The position numbers were made by a program, and so were the translations under genes. 64,000 nucleotides of DNA. It comes from Flavobacterium sp. 1. Lineage in GTDB: Bacteria > Bacteroidota > Bacteroidia > Flavobacteriales > Flavobacteriaceae. Location: positions 2,728,001 to 2,792,000 of the forward strand of contig NZ_PGER01000001.1 in assembly GCF_002797935.1 (NCBI RefSeq), given 5' to 3'. This document shows, piece by piece, positions 16,688 through 26,098 of this stretch. Within the stretch, counting starts at the first letter, position 1. Each line of letters starts with the position of its first letter. Below the pieces are notes generated by a model. The model was not told the DNA's origin. It made no database searches and saw nothing but the letters and a program-made list of their open reading frames with translations.

Positions 16688-18883
16688 ATGACTCTTTCTT
16701 TTTGGCGTTATTCACACTTGGCTTTGGCTTTGTTTTCTTCTATATTCATACTGTTGGCATCTGTAACGGGTACTATACTGGCAGTCGATGCCATACAAGA
16801 AAAGACAACACCTTATAGAGTAGAAAACTTTGATGCAATAACCCTAGGGGAAACCTTACCTGTACTGCGCAAAACCTATCCCGAAATAACTGAAATAACT
16901 GTTGACCACAATCAATTTGTAACTTTAGAAGGAATTGATCAGGATGACAATGATATCAATGCGTATATTGATCCCAGAACCGGAAAAACACTAGGCACTC
17001 CCATCAAAAAAAGTGAATTTATCCAATGGATTACTGCGCTCCATCGTTCTTTATTTCTTCATGAAACGGGGCGTTTTATTGTAGGTTTCATTTCGTTCAT
17101 ATTGGTTTTGATTTCCATCTCAGGCTTTGTCCTTATCCTAAAAAGACAAAGAGGGCTTCGCAATTTCTTTTCTAAAGTAATTAAGGAATATTTTGCCCAA
17201 TATTACCACGTGGTTTTAGGACGATTGGCGCTAATTCCCATTCTGATTATTGCTGTATCGGGAACATATTTGACTTTAGAAAAATTCAATTTTTTTATTC
17301 CAAAAACAGATTCAAAAGAAATTACCGAAAATGCATCAACTAAGCCAATCTCGAAAAAAGAAGCTAATACTTCAATATTTAAAAACACGCTTTTGACAGA
17401 TGTTCAAAAAATTGAATTTCCTTTTTCAGACGATCCCGAGGAATATTATGTCATTACCTTAAAAGACCGAGAAATCGAAGTCAATCAAGTTACAGGTGCT
17501 GTCGAAAGTGAAAAACGATTTCCAATGACAACACTCTTATCGGAGTTGAGTCTTGATTTGCACACAGGACGCGCGAGTATGCTGTGGGCTTTTATTATAG
17601 GAATTGCCAGTTTGAATATTCTGTTTTTTATCTATTCTGGCTTTGCAATGACCTTAAAACGAAGAGCGAGCCGCATTAAAAACAAACACAAAGCCGAAGA
17701 AAGCAAATTCATTTTATTGGTTGGTTCTGAAAATGGCAGTTCGCTTCGATTTGCCAATGCTATTCATAAACAATTGCACGCCCACGGAGAAAAAGTCTTT
17801 ATTACAGAAATGAATAATTATTCGGTCTACCCAAAAGCGGAGCATCTTATTATTTTTAGCTCAACCCACGGATTGGGTGATCCTCCATCTAATGCGACTA
17901 AATTTATATCGCTTATAAACACAATCGAACAACAGCAAAAAATCAACGTTTCAGTAGTAGGTTTTGGATCGACAGCCTATCCAGATTTTTGTGGCTTTGC
18001 ACGTGAAATTGATACTTTATTAGCAAAACAAAAATGGGCTGAGCCTATCTTAGAATTACAAACCGTAAACGACAAATCGGCTGAAGAATTTGTAAATTGG
18101 ATAAAATTATGGAGTGCCAAAACTGGAATTCCTCTTTCCACTACTCCATCATTATACAATCACGTTCCAAAAGGATTGCAAAAACTGATGGTATTGGACA
18201 AAACTGCCGTTTCTGATGCCGAGCATACATTTATACTCACGCTTCGTGCGAATATGAGAGCCAAATTTGAATCAGGAGATTTATTGGCTATTTATCCAGC
18301 AAACGACACTCGAGAACGCCTCTACTCTATCGGAAATCATTCAGGAAACATACAATTGGTGGTCAAATTACATCCTTCTGGATTGGGTTCTGGCTTTTTA
18401 AATAATCTTGAAGTTGGTTCAACTATAAAAGCACGAATCATTAAGAACGCTGCTTTTCATTTTCCAAAAAAAGTTTCTAAAGTGGCGCTTATTTCCAATG
18501 GAACCGGCATCGCTCCGTTCCTTGGAATGATAGAACAAAACAAGAAAAAAACTGAAATCCATTTGTATTGTGGCTTTAGAACCGAAACTGAAACCGTTTC
18601 GGGCTATAAAAAATTTGCCAATGAAATGATGGAAAAACAACAGCTCCAAAGCTTTCATTTGGCTTTATCACGTGAAATGAATCATGATTATGTCATGAAT
18701 CTCATCAAACGAGATGCTGACTTTCTCATTGATTTACTAACTCATGGAGGAGTTGTAATGATTTGTGGCTCTCTTGCAATGCAAAAAGACGTAGAGTTTG
18801 TTCTTGACGAAATTCTTAACCAAACTGCTTTGAATATTTCGGATTATAAAGCCAAAAGACAGGTGCTGACGGATTGTTATTAG
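16688..18883 (+). CDS. PepSY-flavodoxin-ferredoxin reductase fusion (transmembrane NAD(P)H-dependent reductase)
   Basis: One 731-residue chain carries an entire transmembrane electron pathway. The N-terminal half is PepSY-TM, with helices near residues 9-34, 130-152, 175-198 and 296-323 and candidate haem ligands H10, H119, H174 and H292 (DLHTGR). A flavodoxin domain follows (about 340-475; FMN loop GSENGSS, then SSTHGLGDPPSNA). The last part is a CysJ/cytochrome-P450-reductase-type module (about 500-731) with RLYSIGN for FAD, NGTGIAPFLGM for the nicotinamide nucleotide, CGSLAMQKDV, and a C-terminal Tyr that may stack on FAD. Electrons would flow NAD(P)H, FAD, FMN, haem, periplasm. Its neighbours are DUF2271 and ApbE, making ferric-siderophore reduction the likely job. 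Confidence 0.9.
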   Translation: MTLSFWRYSHLALALFSSIFILLASVTGTILAVDAIQEKTTPYRVENFDAITLGETLPVLRKTYPEITEITVDHNQFVTLEGIDQDDNDINAYIDPRTGKTLGTPIKKSEFIQWITALHRSLFLHETGRFIVGFISFILVLISISGFVLILKRQRGLRNFFSKVIKEYFAQYYHVVLGRLALIPILIIAVSGTYLTLEKFNFFIPKTDSKEITENASTKPISKKEANTSIFKNTLLTDVQKIEFPFSDDPEEYYVITLKDREIEVNQVTGAVESEKRFPMTTLLSELSLDLHTGRASMLWAFIIGIASLNILFFIYSGFAMTLKRRASRIKNKHKAEESKFILLVGSENGSSLRFANAIHKQLHAHGEKVFITEMNNYSVYPKAEHLIIFSSTHGLGDPPSNATKFISLINTIEQQQKINVSVVGFGSTAYPDFCGFAREIDTLLAKQKWAEPILELQTVNDKSAEEFVNWIKLWSAKTGIPLSTTPSLYNHVPKGLQKLMVLDKTAVSDAEHTFILTLRANMRAKFESGDLLAIYPANDTRERLYSIGNHSGNIQLVVKLHPSGLGSGFLNNLEVGSTIKARIIKNAAFHFPKKVSKVALISNGTGIAPFLGMIEQNKKKTEIHLYCGFRTETETVSGYKKFANEMMEKQQLQSFHLALSREMNHDYVMNLIKRDADFLIDLLTHGGVVMICGSLAMQKDVEFVLDEILNQTALNISDYKAKRQVLTDCY

Positions 18884-18895
18884 TCCTCACCCCAA

Positions 18896-18914
18896 CCCTC
18901 TCCAAAGGAGAGGG
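18896..18914. repeat. REP-like palindrome
   Basis: CCCTCTCC-AAA-GGAGAGGG lies inside the longer flavobacterial-style element running from TCACCCCAAC to GGAGCC. A degenerate relative is at 52175-52207, and a still more degenerate one is translated inside the gene at 46340-48160. It may also act as a hairpin in the reductase-apbE mRNA. Confidence 0.6.
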
Positions 18915-19040
18915 AGCCAAAACTGGAATAAGAGTATTATTATCGATTTTCCTGCGAGGTCTTTTTTTGACCTTGTAGGTATTTAGTTAAAAACAATACC
19001 AGCTGGGTTTTAGAAACCTTGCAGGAATAAAACAAATTTT

Positions 19041-20036
19041 ATGTCAAGGAAATTTCTTTTACTGTGTTTAATCGTTTTCTGTTTTACAGGCAACAGCCAA
19101 GTCTTACGCAAAAGAACCACCTTACTTATGGGCGGTCGTTTTGACATTAGCATTGTAGCAAAAGATTCCCTGTCGGCAGAACAAAACATTGATGCTGTTA
19201 TTGCCGAAATCACCCGAATCGAATATTTAATATCCGATTGGAAACCTACCACACAAGTATCCGAAGTAAACCAAAATGCAGGAATCCGACCGGTAAAAAT
19301 AGACAAAGAAGTTTTTGAATTAACTCAAAGAGCACTTCATTTTTCAGAAATTACCAATGGCGGTTTTGACATCAGCTTCGCAGCGATGGATCGAATCTGG
19401 AAATTTGATGGTTCAATGACCAAAATGCCATCTGCGGAAGCGATTAAAAAATCGGTAGAAAAAGTGGGTTATAGAAATATTATTTTAGACAGCGTAAACT
19501 CAACCATTTTCTTGAAACTGAAAGGCATGAAAATTGGTTTTGGTGCTTTGGGAGAAGGCTATGCCACTGATAAATGCCGAGCGATGATGAAAGCCAAAGG
19601 CATTGAAGCCGGAATTATAAACGGCTCCGGAGACATGAGCACTTGGGGTAAACAGCCAAACGAAAAAGATTGGAATATTGGCATTACAAATCCCTTTGAC
19701 ACCGATAAACTTATTACTGCAGTTCCTATAAATAATGGTGCAGTTACCACATCTGGAAACTATGAAAAATTCGTCGTTTTTGATGGTAAACGCTATTCTC
19801 ATATCATCAATCCTGCAACGGGTTATCCAGTTACCGGTTTGTGCAGCGTAACCGTTTTTGGCCCAAATGCAGAAACTGCCAACGGATTGAGCACTTCGTT
19901 AATGGTATTAGGAAAAACAGCAGGCCTAAAATTACTCCGCCAATTCCCCGATTACAGCTGTCTAATGATTACTGATAATGGAAAAATAGTAAAATCCAAA
20001 AACTTCAAAATCAAGAAGATCAAGTCTCATCTTTAA
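19041..20036 (+). CDS. apbE: FAD:protein FMN transferase (ApbE)
   Basis: This enzyme moves FMN from FAD onto a Thr or Ser of extracytosolic redox proteins. The 331-residue product has a signal peptide (cleavage near GNSQ, residue 20) and the ApbE core: LLMGGRFDISI (29-39), KIGFGALGEGYATDK (164-178), GIINGSGDM (191-199), and SGNYE...YSHIINPATGYPV (238-264) with the conserved HxxNPxTG motif. No lipobox is evident, so it is probably soluble in the periplasm. It lies 158 bp after the reductase fusion, separated by a REP-like palindrome. The most likely substrate here is the DUF2271 protein three genes upstream. Confidence 0.94.
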   Translation: MSRKFLLLCLIVFCFTGNSQVLRKRTTLLMGGRFDISIVAKDSLSAEQNIDAVIAEITRIEYLISDWKPTTQVSEVNQNAGIRPVKIDKEVFELTQRALHFSEITNGGFDISFAAMDRIWKFDGSMTKMPSAEAIKKSVEKVGYRNIILDSVNSTIFLKLKGMKIGFGALGEGYATDKCRAMMKAKGIEAGIINGSGDMSTWGKQPNEKDWNIGITNPFDTDKLITAVPINNGAVTTSGNYEKFVVFDGKRYSHIINPATGYPVTGLCSVTVFGPNAETANGLSTSLMVLGKTAGLKLLRQFPDYSCLMITDNGKIVKSKNFKIKKIKSHL

Positions 20037-20248
20037 TTTTATCGAAAAGAATCTCCTTTTTTTATAAGTCAAAGCCTTAATTTTTCAGAACGAAAAGGAT
20101 TATCAAAAAAGGCTTACAACGCAGTCCCTAAAGACTATAATACCTAATTTAAAAGCAAAATATTTCTTTATCGTCTAATTCCACCCAGACAAAATGCACC
20201 TAAAAAACTCTATCACAGACAATTAAAAACTTATTAAAATATTATTAA

Positions 20249-20323
20249 TATTTAGTCTAAATAAGTTGTGGTATCAAAAATGAGTTTTTATATTTGCACT
20301 GTTATTTTTAATTATTCCAAATA
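20249..20323 (+). promoter_or_regulatory. Fur-type promoter of the second siderophore receptor
   Basis: TATTTAGTCTAAATA (20249-20263) is a perfect 7-1-7 palindrome and the best Fur-box candidate of the window. The -7 element TATATTTG is at 20289-20296. A second, weaker box, TAATTATTCCAAATA (20309-20323), lies over the start site. The order box, -7 element, box is the same as at 10.6 kb. The rest of the 293-bp gap 20037-20329 shows no gene. Confidence 0.7.
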
Positions 20324-20329
20324 AACGAC

Positions 20330-22651
20330 ATGAAATATATTTTACTCCCCCTCACGTTCATTGCATTCTGTTTCAACAGTCAAGCGCAAGATGTGGCAAG
20401 TAACACAAACAATTCAAAAGACAATAGTCTTTATTATTTTTCTTCAGACACTATAAAATCTGCTAACGATACTGTTAAAAAAAGAAAAGGAGAAGTCCTT
20501 AAAGAAGTTATTGTAACTGGTAATACACATCAAAAACCAGTTTCGGCATTGCGTTCTGGATTAAAACCAATGGATACACCTCAAAGTGTACAGGTAATTG
20601 GAGGTGAAGTTATCGAACAGCAACAAGCCACCCGTTTGAGTGACGTTATCAAAAATGCCAATGGAGTTTATGTAGGATCTGCACGTGGCGGTGCTCAAGA
20701 ATCTTTTTGGTCAAGAGGTTATGATATGTCCGCCAACAATATGTTCAAAAACGGTTTTCGTTACAATGGAGGTTCTATTCCAGATGCAGCATCTTTAGAA
20801 AAAGTAGAATTTTTAAAAGGAGGTTCGGCTTTATTATACGGGAACGTTGCTCCAGGAGGAATTTTAAACTTGGTTACCAAAACACCAAAATTTACTGAAG
20901 GCGGCCAATTAACTATGCAAATGGGAAGTTATGCTTTTTATAAACCATCTATTGATTTTTATGGACCAATAAACAAATCGATTGCTTATAGATTTAATGC
21001 TTCTTACGAAAATTCAAAAAGTTTTAGAGATTTTGTAAAAAACGACCGTATTTACCTTAACCCGTCTTTCTTATTTAAAATTTCAGATAAAACTCAAATT
21101 ACAGCACAAGGAGATTATTTGAGTGCTGATTGGACTCCTGATTTTGGAACTGGAATTGTCAATGGAACCAAAACTATTTTGGATATTCCGCGTAATATGT
21201 ATTTTGGAGCTCTTTGGTCAGCAGGAAACACCAAATCATCTAGTGCTTCAGTATTTGTAAATCATGACTTTAATGACAACTGGAAATTAGGTTTCAATAG
21301 CTCTTATCAATCCTACCACAGAACACAAAAATCTACTGCACAGTTAAGCACAGTAGCTGCTAATGGAGACTGGAAGCGTGGTTTGACACAAGCTGATGCT
21401 GCCGAAAATATATTTGGAGACCAATTGAGTTTACAAGGAACTTTCAATACAGGAAGTATCAAACACCAAATATTTATGGGTGTAGATTATGAAGACTCTA
21501 ATTCGCCAAGCTATACTTTCGCTTTTTACGACGACAATCTGATTACTAAAACTACAGAAGATAAAACTATCAATCTTTTTAAATATGATTACAGCAAAGA
21601 GCTTTCGGATGCACCGTTCAAATCTAGAGCAACTCAATTAGCGACTACAGATACACAGCGTTTTGGAGCATTTGCTCAAGATTTGATTTCAATTAACAAA
21701 TATATTAAAGTTTTAGCAGGACTACGTTGGTCTTGGCAAGAAAGTGATGTTACAACTTCCAAAGAAGTACTAACACCAAGTGCCGATAAAAAATCTAACA
21801 CCATAACTACTCCTCTAGAAAATGCAATCCCTGTAACAGGAGCTAAAACGCTTAATAGAGCATTTTCTCCAAAAGCAGGCTTGGTCATCCAACCCAACAA
21901 AAATTTGTCTTTATTCGCCAGTTACTCGAACTCGTTTACGCCAAATACAGGAACAACAGTTGACTTACAGCCATTAGACCCCTCTATCATAGACCAATAC
22001 GAAGCTGGAATCAAAAAAGATTTCTGGAAAGGACTTTTGAGTACTAATGTAACAGTGTATCAAATATCTAACAGTAATTTAGCACAAACGGCAGAATTTA
22101 AAGCAGATGGATCTATGAATAGCGATACCTCTATAAAAGTTTTGACTGGTGAAACCAAGAGTAAAGGTATTGAAGTGGATATTACCGCAAGACCAATCGA
22201 AGGCCTAAACATTATTGCTGGATATAGTTACAACGATATGCGTTATTCTAAAACATCTGGATTAAACGGAAGTTTTGTTGAAGGAGATCGTGTTGCAAGA
22301 ACACCGCAAAACACTGCTAATCTAAGCTTTTTCTACAAATTGCCAAGCGGTGTATTAAAAGGACTTTCTTTTGGAGCCATCGGAAATTATATTGGAGACC
22401 GTATTGGAGGATGGAATAACCAAAACAGTACTGATCTTACTGCATACCCCGACGGTATTTATTATAGAGAAATCCCATTAGAAGGATATACAACAATCGA
22501 CGCTTCGGTTGGCTATGATTGGAAAAAAATATCAATTCTATGCAGGTTATCTAACATTACAAATGAATTAAATTATACCGTACACGAAAATTACAGTGTG
22601 AACCCAATTGCTCCGCGTCAAGTAATGGTAAGCTTAAAATACAAGCTATAA
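20330..22651 (+). CDS. TonB-dependent siderophore receptor
   Basis: A second outer-membrane ferric-siderophore transporter of 773 residues. It has a signal peptide (MKYILLPLTFIAFCFNSQAQ), then a short linker with no carboxypeptidase-like domain. The TonB-box-like EVIVTG near residue 61 leads into the plug (MDTPQSVQVIGGEVIEQQQ; LEKVEFLKGGSALLYGNVAPGG; NLVTKTPK). A barrel follows, ending with LKYKL. The pattern is that of FhuA/FoxA-type siderophore receptors. It lacks the N-terminal extension of the receptor at 10.7 kb, so the two probably serve different siderophores. It has its own Fur-type promoter and its own terminator. Confidence 0.92.
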   Translation: MKYILLPLTFIAFCFNSQAQDVASNTNNSKDNSLYYFSSDTIKSANDTVKKRKGEVLKEVIVTGNTHQKPVSALRSGLKPMDTPQSVQVIGGEVIEQQQATRLSDVIKNANGVYVGSARGGAQESFWSRGYDMSANNMFKNGFRYNGGSIPDAASLEKVEFLKGGSALLYGNVAPGGILNLVTKTPKFTEGGQLTMQMGSYAFYKPSIDFYGPINKSIAYRFNASYENSKSFRDFVKNDRIYLNPSFLFKISDKTQITAQGDYLSADWTPDFGTGIVNGTKTILDIPRNMYFGALWSAGNTKSSSASVFVNHDFNDNWKLGFNSSYQSYHRTQKSTAQLSTVAANGDWKRGLTQADAAENIFGDQLSLQGTFNTGSIKHQIFMGVDYEDSNSPSYTFAFYDDNLITKTTEDKTINLFKYDYSKELSDAPFKSRATQLATTDTQRFGAFAQDLISINKYIKVLAGLRWSWQESDVTTSKEVLTPSADKKSNTITTPLENAIPVTGAKTLNRAFSPKAGLVIQPNKNLSLFASYSNSFTPNTGTTVDLQPLDPSIIDQYEAGIKKDFWKGLLSTNVTVYQISNSNLAQTAEFKADGSMNSDTSIKVLTGETKSKGIEVDITARPIEGLNIIAGYSYNDMRYSKTSGLNGSFVEGDRVARTPQNTANLSFFYKLPSGVLKGLSFGAIGNYIGDRIGGWNNQNSTDLTAYPDGIYYREIPLEGYTTIDASVGYDWKKISILCRLSNITNELNYTVHENYSVNPIAPRQVMVSLKYKL

Positions 22652-22689
22652 TTATAGAATCTCAAGTTTGGTTTATTTTTTTTTTACAA

Positions 22690-22733
22690 AACTTTTTCTG
22701 TTCCTTTCATCTTTTTGAAACACAGAAAAAGTT
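22690..22733 (+). terminator. intrinsic terminator after the second receptor
   Basis: AACTTTTTCTGT (22690-22701) pairs over 12 bp with ACAGAAAAAGTT (22722-22733), followed by TTTAGTTTT. Confidence 0.75.
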
Positions 22734-22808
22734 TTTAGTTTTAAGAATAAAAAGTACATTTACAATCTTAATTACAAAAATAGCTACTAACAAAACTCAA
22801 CGTAAAAT

Positions 22809-23234
22809 ATGTCATCTCCAGTTTCAGAATGCCTGTATTGCCAAAACAACGATACCTTAAATCAATTAATGATTAAAATAGGCGATTTAAAAGTGTCGCA
22901 GCTTTTCCTTTTTAAAGAACAATCATACTCTGGCCGATGTAATGTCGTTTATAAAGATCATGGTGTAGAACTTTATGAATTAAGCGACGAACAGCGCAAT
23001 TTATTTTTTGAAGATGTAGCCACTGTTGGAAGAGCAATTGCCAAAACTTTTAATCCTACCAAAGTTAATTATGGTGCTTATAGCGATACCCTTTCTCATT
23101 TACACGTTCATATCGTTCCTAAATACAAAGAAGGTTACGGTTTTGGAAGTGTTTTTGAAATGAATCCGCAAAAAACATACTTATCGGATGCTGAATATAC
23201 TGAGGTAATCGAAAAGATCAAATCAAATTTATAA
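22809..23234 (+). CDS. HIT-family nucleotide hydrolase or transferase
   Basis: The 141-residue protein carries the histidine triad HLHVHIV (about residues 97-103), the active site of enzymes that cleave nucleoside phosphoramidates or dinucleoside polyphosphates. A CLYC pair at residues 9-12 could bind zinc together with a later histidine, as in several HIT proteins. It stands alone and ends in a terminator shared with valS. The substrate cannot be named from sequence. Confidence 0.9.
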   Translation: MSSPVSECLYCQNNDTLNQLMIKIGDLKVSQLFLFKEQSYSGRCNVVYKDHGVELYELSDEQRNLFFEDVATVGRAIAKTFNPTKVNYGAYSDTLSHLHVHIVPKYKEGYGFGSVFEMNPQKTYLSDAEYTEVIEKIKSNL

Positions 23235-23240
23235 GACACA

Positions 23241-23279
23241 AAAATCCCAATTCCGAAAAAGTTCAGAATTGGGATTTTA
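23241..23279. terminator. bidirectional terminator between HIT gene and valS
   Basis: AAAATCCCAATTC pairs with GAATTGGGATTTT around a 12-base loop. Poly-T/A flanks on both sides serve the two converging genes. Confidence 0.85.
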
Positions 23280-23303
23280 TATTTTTAGAAGAAATAATGA
23301 CTC

Positions 23304-25937
23304 TTATTTTAATCCAGCCAAGCTCTGCTCAATAGTAGCAATTTTAGCTAATGCATCAGTTTCTTTTTGCCTTTCGTTTGCCAAAACTTTCTCTGGCGCA
23401 CCGTTTACAAATTTCTCATTTGAAAGTTTATTTTGAACCGATTTCAAAAACCCTTGCGTATATTCTAACTCAGTAGTTAGTTTTGCAATTTCAGCCTCAA
23501 CATCAATATTTCCAGTAATTGGAATAAAATATTCGTTCGATTTTACACGGAAAGATAATGCTCCATCTACTTTATCCGAAACATATTCTAATGAAGTAAT
23601 ATTTCCTAATTTGGTCACAACCGAATCAAAATAAGTAGAAGCTTTATCATTATTCACCACTTTCAATTCAATCGTATCTTTAAACGGAATATTCTTGTCT
23701 TTACGAATCGTTCTGATACCTGAAATCACTTCAATTGAGTTTTCAAAATCAGTAATTAATTTGGCATCAAATGGTTTTAATTCTGGCCAAATCGAAACTA
23801 TCAAAGCTTCTTCTGTTGTTCTTTCTGCAATATGCTGCCAAATTTCTTCTGTCAAGAAAGGCATAAATGGATGCAATAATTTAAGATTATTTTCTAGCAT
23901 TTCTATCGCTTTCGCAAAAGTAACGCTGTCAATCGGCTGTTGGTACGCTGGTTTAATCATTTCCAAAAACCACGAACAAAAATCATCCCAAACCAATTTG
24001 TAAATTCCCATCAAGGCATCCGAGATTCTGTATTTTTCAAAATTATCTTCAATTTCTAAAAGCGTTTGCTGCAATTTGGCTTCATACCATTCAATTGCTA
24101 CTTTAGATGATTCTGGTTGCGGTATAGTATCCGAAACTTCCCAGCCTTTTATTAATTTGAAAGCATTCCAGATTTTATTGGTGAATCCTTTTCCTTGATT
24201 ACACAATTCTTCGTCGAACATAATATCGTTTCCTGCAGAAGCGCTCAAAAGCAATCCCACGCGAACACCATCGGCACCAAATTTTTCAATTAACTCTAAT
24301 GGTTCTGGTGAATTCCCCAAAGATTTAGACATTTTACGTCTTTGTTTATCACGAACCAAACCAGTCAAATACACATTTGTAAATGGTTTTTCTCCTGCAT
24401 ATTCGTAACCAGCAATAATCATTCTCGCTACCCAGAAAAATAAAATATCTGGACCAGTTACCAAATCATTAGTTGGATAATAGTATTTAAAATCTTCGTT
24501 TTCAGGATCCATAATTCCTCCAAAAACAGACATCGGCCATAACCAAGACGAGAACCAAGTATCTAAAGCATCAGCATCTTGTTTAAGGTCAGCAGTTGTT
24601 AGTTGGTGGTTTTTTGTTACTTCTTTAGCCAAAACTAAAGCATCTTCAATGTTTTCAGCAACTACAAAATCTTCTTTCCCATCACCATAGAAATAAGCAG
24701 GAATTTGCTGTCCCCACCATAATTGGCGAGAGATATTCCAGTCGCGAATATTATTTAACCAATGTGCATACGTATTATTAAAACGTGCTGGATGCAATTT
24801 AATGTCACCATCAACCAAAACAGATTGTATCGCCGGTTTTACCAAATCCTCCATTTTCAGGAACCATTGGTCAGATAATCTTGGTTCAATTACCGCTTTG
24901 GTTCTTTCAGAAGTTCCCACTTTATTTAAGTGGATTTCGGTTTTAGCCAAAGCGCCACTTTCTTCTAATTCTTTTGCAATCTCGGTACGAACCACAAAAC
25001 GGTCTTTCCCTTGATAATGCAAACCAAAACTATTCAGCGTAGCATCTTCATTGAAAATATCAACAATTTCTAGATTATGCTTCTCCCCTAACGCTTTGTC
25101 ATTCATATCATGAGCTGGAGTCACTTTCAAGCAACCCGTTCCAAACTCAATATCTACATATTCATCTTCGATAATTGGAATCACTCGACCGCAAATTGGC
25201 ACAATGGCGCTCTTTTCTTTCAAATGAGCAAATCGCTCATCATTTGGGTTAATACAAATCGCAGTATCTCCAAAAATAGTTTCAGGACGTGTAGTTGCAA
25301 CAGTTAAGAAGTCTTCACTACCTTCAATTTTATATTTTAAGAAAAATAATTTCCCGTTTTGTTCTTCATAAATAACTTCTTCGTCAGACAAAGTCGTTTT
25401 CGCTTCCGGATCCCAGTTTACCATTCGGTAGCCACGATAAATCAAACCTTTGTTATATAAATCAACAAAAGATTTAATTACAGATGCCGACATATCAGGA
25501 TCCATTGTAAATTTGGTTCTGTCCCAATCACAAGAACAACCCAATTGTTTCAATTGTTCCAGGATAGTTCCGCCGTATTTATCCGTCCATTCGTAAGCAT
25601 GCTTTAAAAACTCTTCACGGCTCAAATCCGATTTATTGATTCCTTCCGATTTTAATTTGGCAACCACTTTGGCTTCCGTCGCAATCGATGCGTGATCCGT
25701 TCCGGGAACCCAACAAGCGTTGAAACCTTTTAGACGTGCACGACGAATCAAAACATCCTGAATCGTATTGTTCAACATGTGACCCATGTGCAAAACTCCA
25801 GTTACGTTTGGAGGAGGAATTACAATGGTGTATGGTGTTCTATGATCTGGTTTCGAATGAAAATAATTATTCTTCATCCAGTAGTCATACCACTTATTTT
25901 CGATTGTTTTAGCGTCAAATTGTGCAGGAATTGTCAT
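23304..25937 (-). CDS. valS: valyl-tRNA synthetase
   Basis: This enzyme charges tRNA-Val and edits threonine. The 877-residue class I synthetase has the HIGH-type motif PPNVTGVLHMGHMLN near residues 40-54 and KMSKSLGN in the catalytic domain. The editing domain lies between them (VATTRPETIFGDTAI, then GCLKVTPAHDMND). The anticodon-binding helical domain follows, and a C-terminal coiled coil runs from about residue 810 (ELEYTQGFLKSVQNKLSNEKF). Length and order are normal. It is transcribed alone from a promoter at about 26.0 kb. Confidence 0.97.
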   Translation of the reverse strand: MTIPAQFDAKTIENKWYDYWMKNNYFHSKPDHRTPYTIVIPPPNVTGVLHMGHMLNNTIQDVLIRRARLKGFNACWVPGTDHASIATEAKVVAKLKSEGINKSDLSREEFLKHAYEWTDKYGGTILEQLKQLGCSCDWDRTKFTMDPDMSASVIKSFVDLYNKGLIYRGYRMVNWDPEAKTTLSDEEVIYEEQNGKLFFLKYKIEGSEDFLTVATTRPETIFGDTAICINPNDERFAHLKEKSAIVPICGRVIPIIEDEYVDIEFGTGCLKVTPAHDMNDKALGEKHNLEIVDIFNEDATLNSFGLHYQGKDRFVVRTEIAKELEESGALAKTEIHLNKVGTSERTKAVIEPRLSDQWFLKMEDLVKPAIQSVLVDGDIKLHPARFNNTYAHWLNNIRDWNISRQLWWGQQIPAYFYGDGKEDFVVAENIEDALVLAKEVTKNHQLTTADLKQDADALDTWFSSWLWPMSVFGGIMDPENEDFKYYYPTNDLVTGPDILFFWVARMIIAGYEYAGEKPFTNVYLTGLVRDKQRRKMSKSLGNSPEPLELIEKFGADGVRVGLLLSASAGNDIMFDEELCNQGKGFTNKIWNAFKLIKGWEVSDTIPQPESSKVAIEWYEAKLQQTLLEIEDNFEKYRISDALMGIYKLVWDDFCSWFLEMIKPAYQQPIDSVTFAKAIEMLENNLKLLHPFMPFLTEEIWQHIAERTTEEALIVSIWPELKPFDAKLITDFENSIEVISGIRTIRKDKNIPFKDTIELKVVNNDKASTYFDSVVTKLGNITSLEYVSDKVDGALSFRVKSNEYFIPITGNIDVEAEIAKLTTELEYTQGFLKSVQNKLSNEKFVNGAPEKVLANERQKETDALAKIATIEQSLAGLK

Positions 25938-26001
25938 AAAAAAGCAACTGTTAAAACCAAAATTAAACTTTGGTTTGATTTTTGATATTTATATTGAGGG
26001 A

Positions 26002-26009
26002 CAAAAGTA
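26002..26009 (-). promoter_or_regulatory. valS promoter -7 element and leader hairpin
   Basis: On the minus strand TACTTTTG at 26009-26002 matches TAnnTTTG. The leader between it and the valS start contains AAACCAAA...TTTGGTTT (about 25949-25976), a hairpin close to the start codon. A control role for it is only a suggestion. Confidence 0.5.
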
Positions 26010-26098
26010 AATAATTAAGCACAGTATAAAAAGCGAAATAAAAAATTGTCCGTTAATTAAAAGATAGTATATTTACTATACCTACTAAAACTAAGAAT

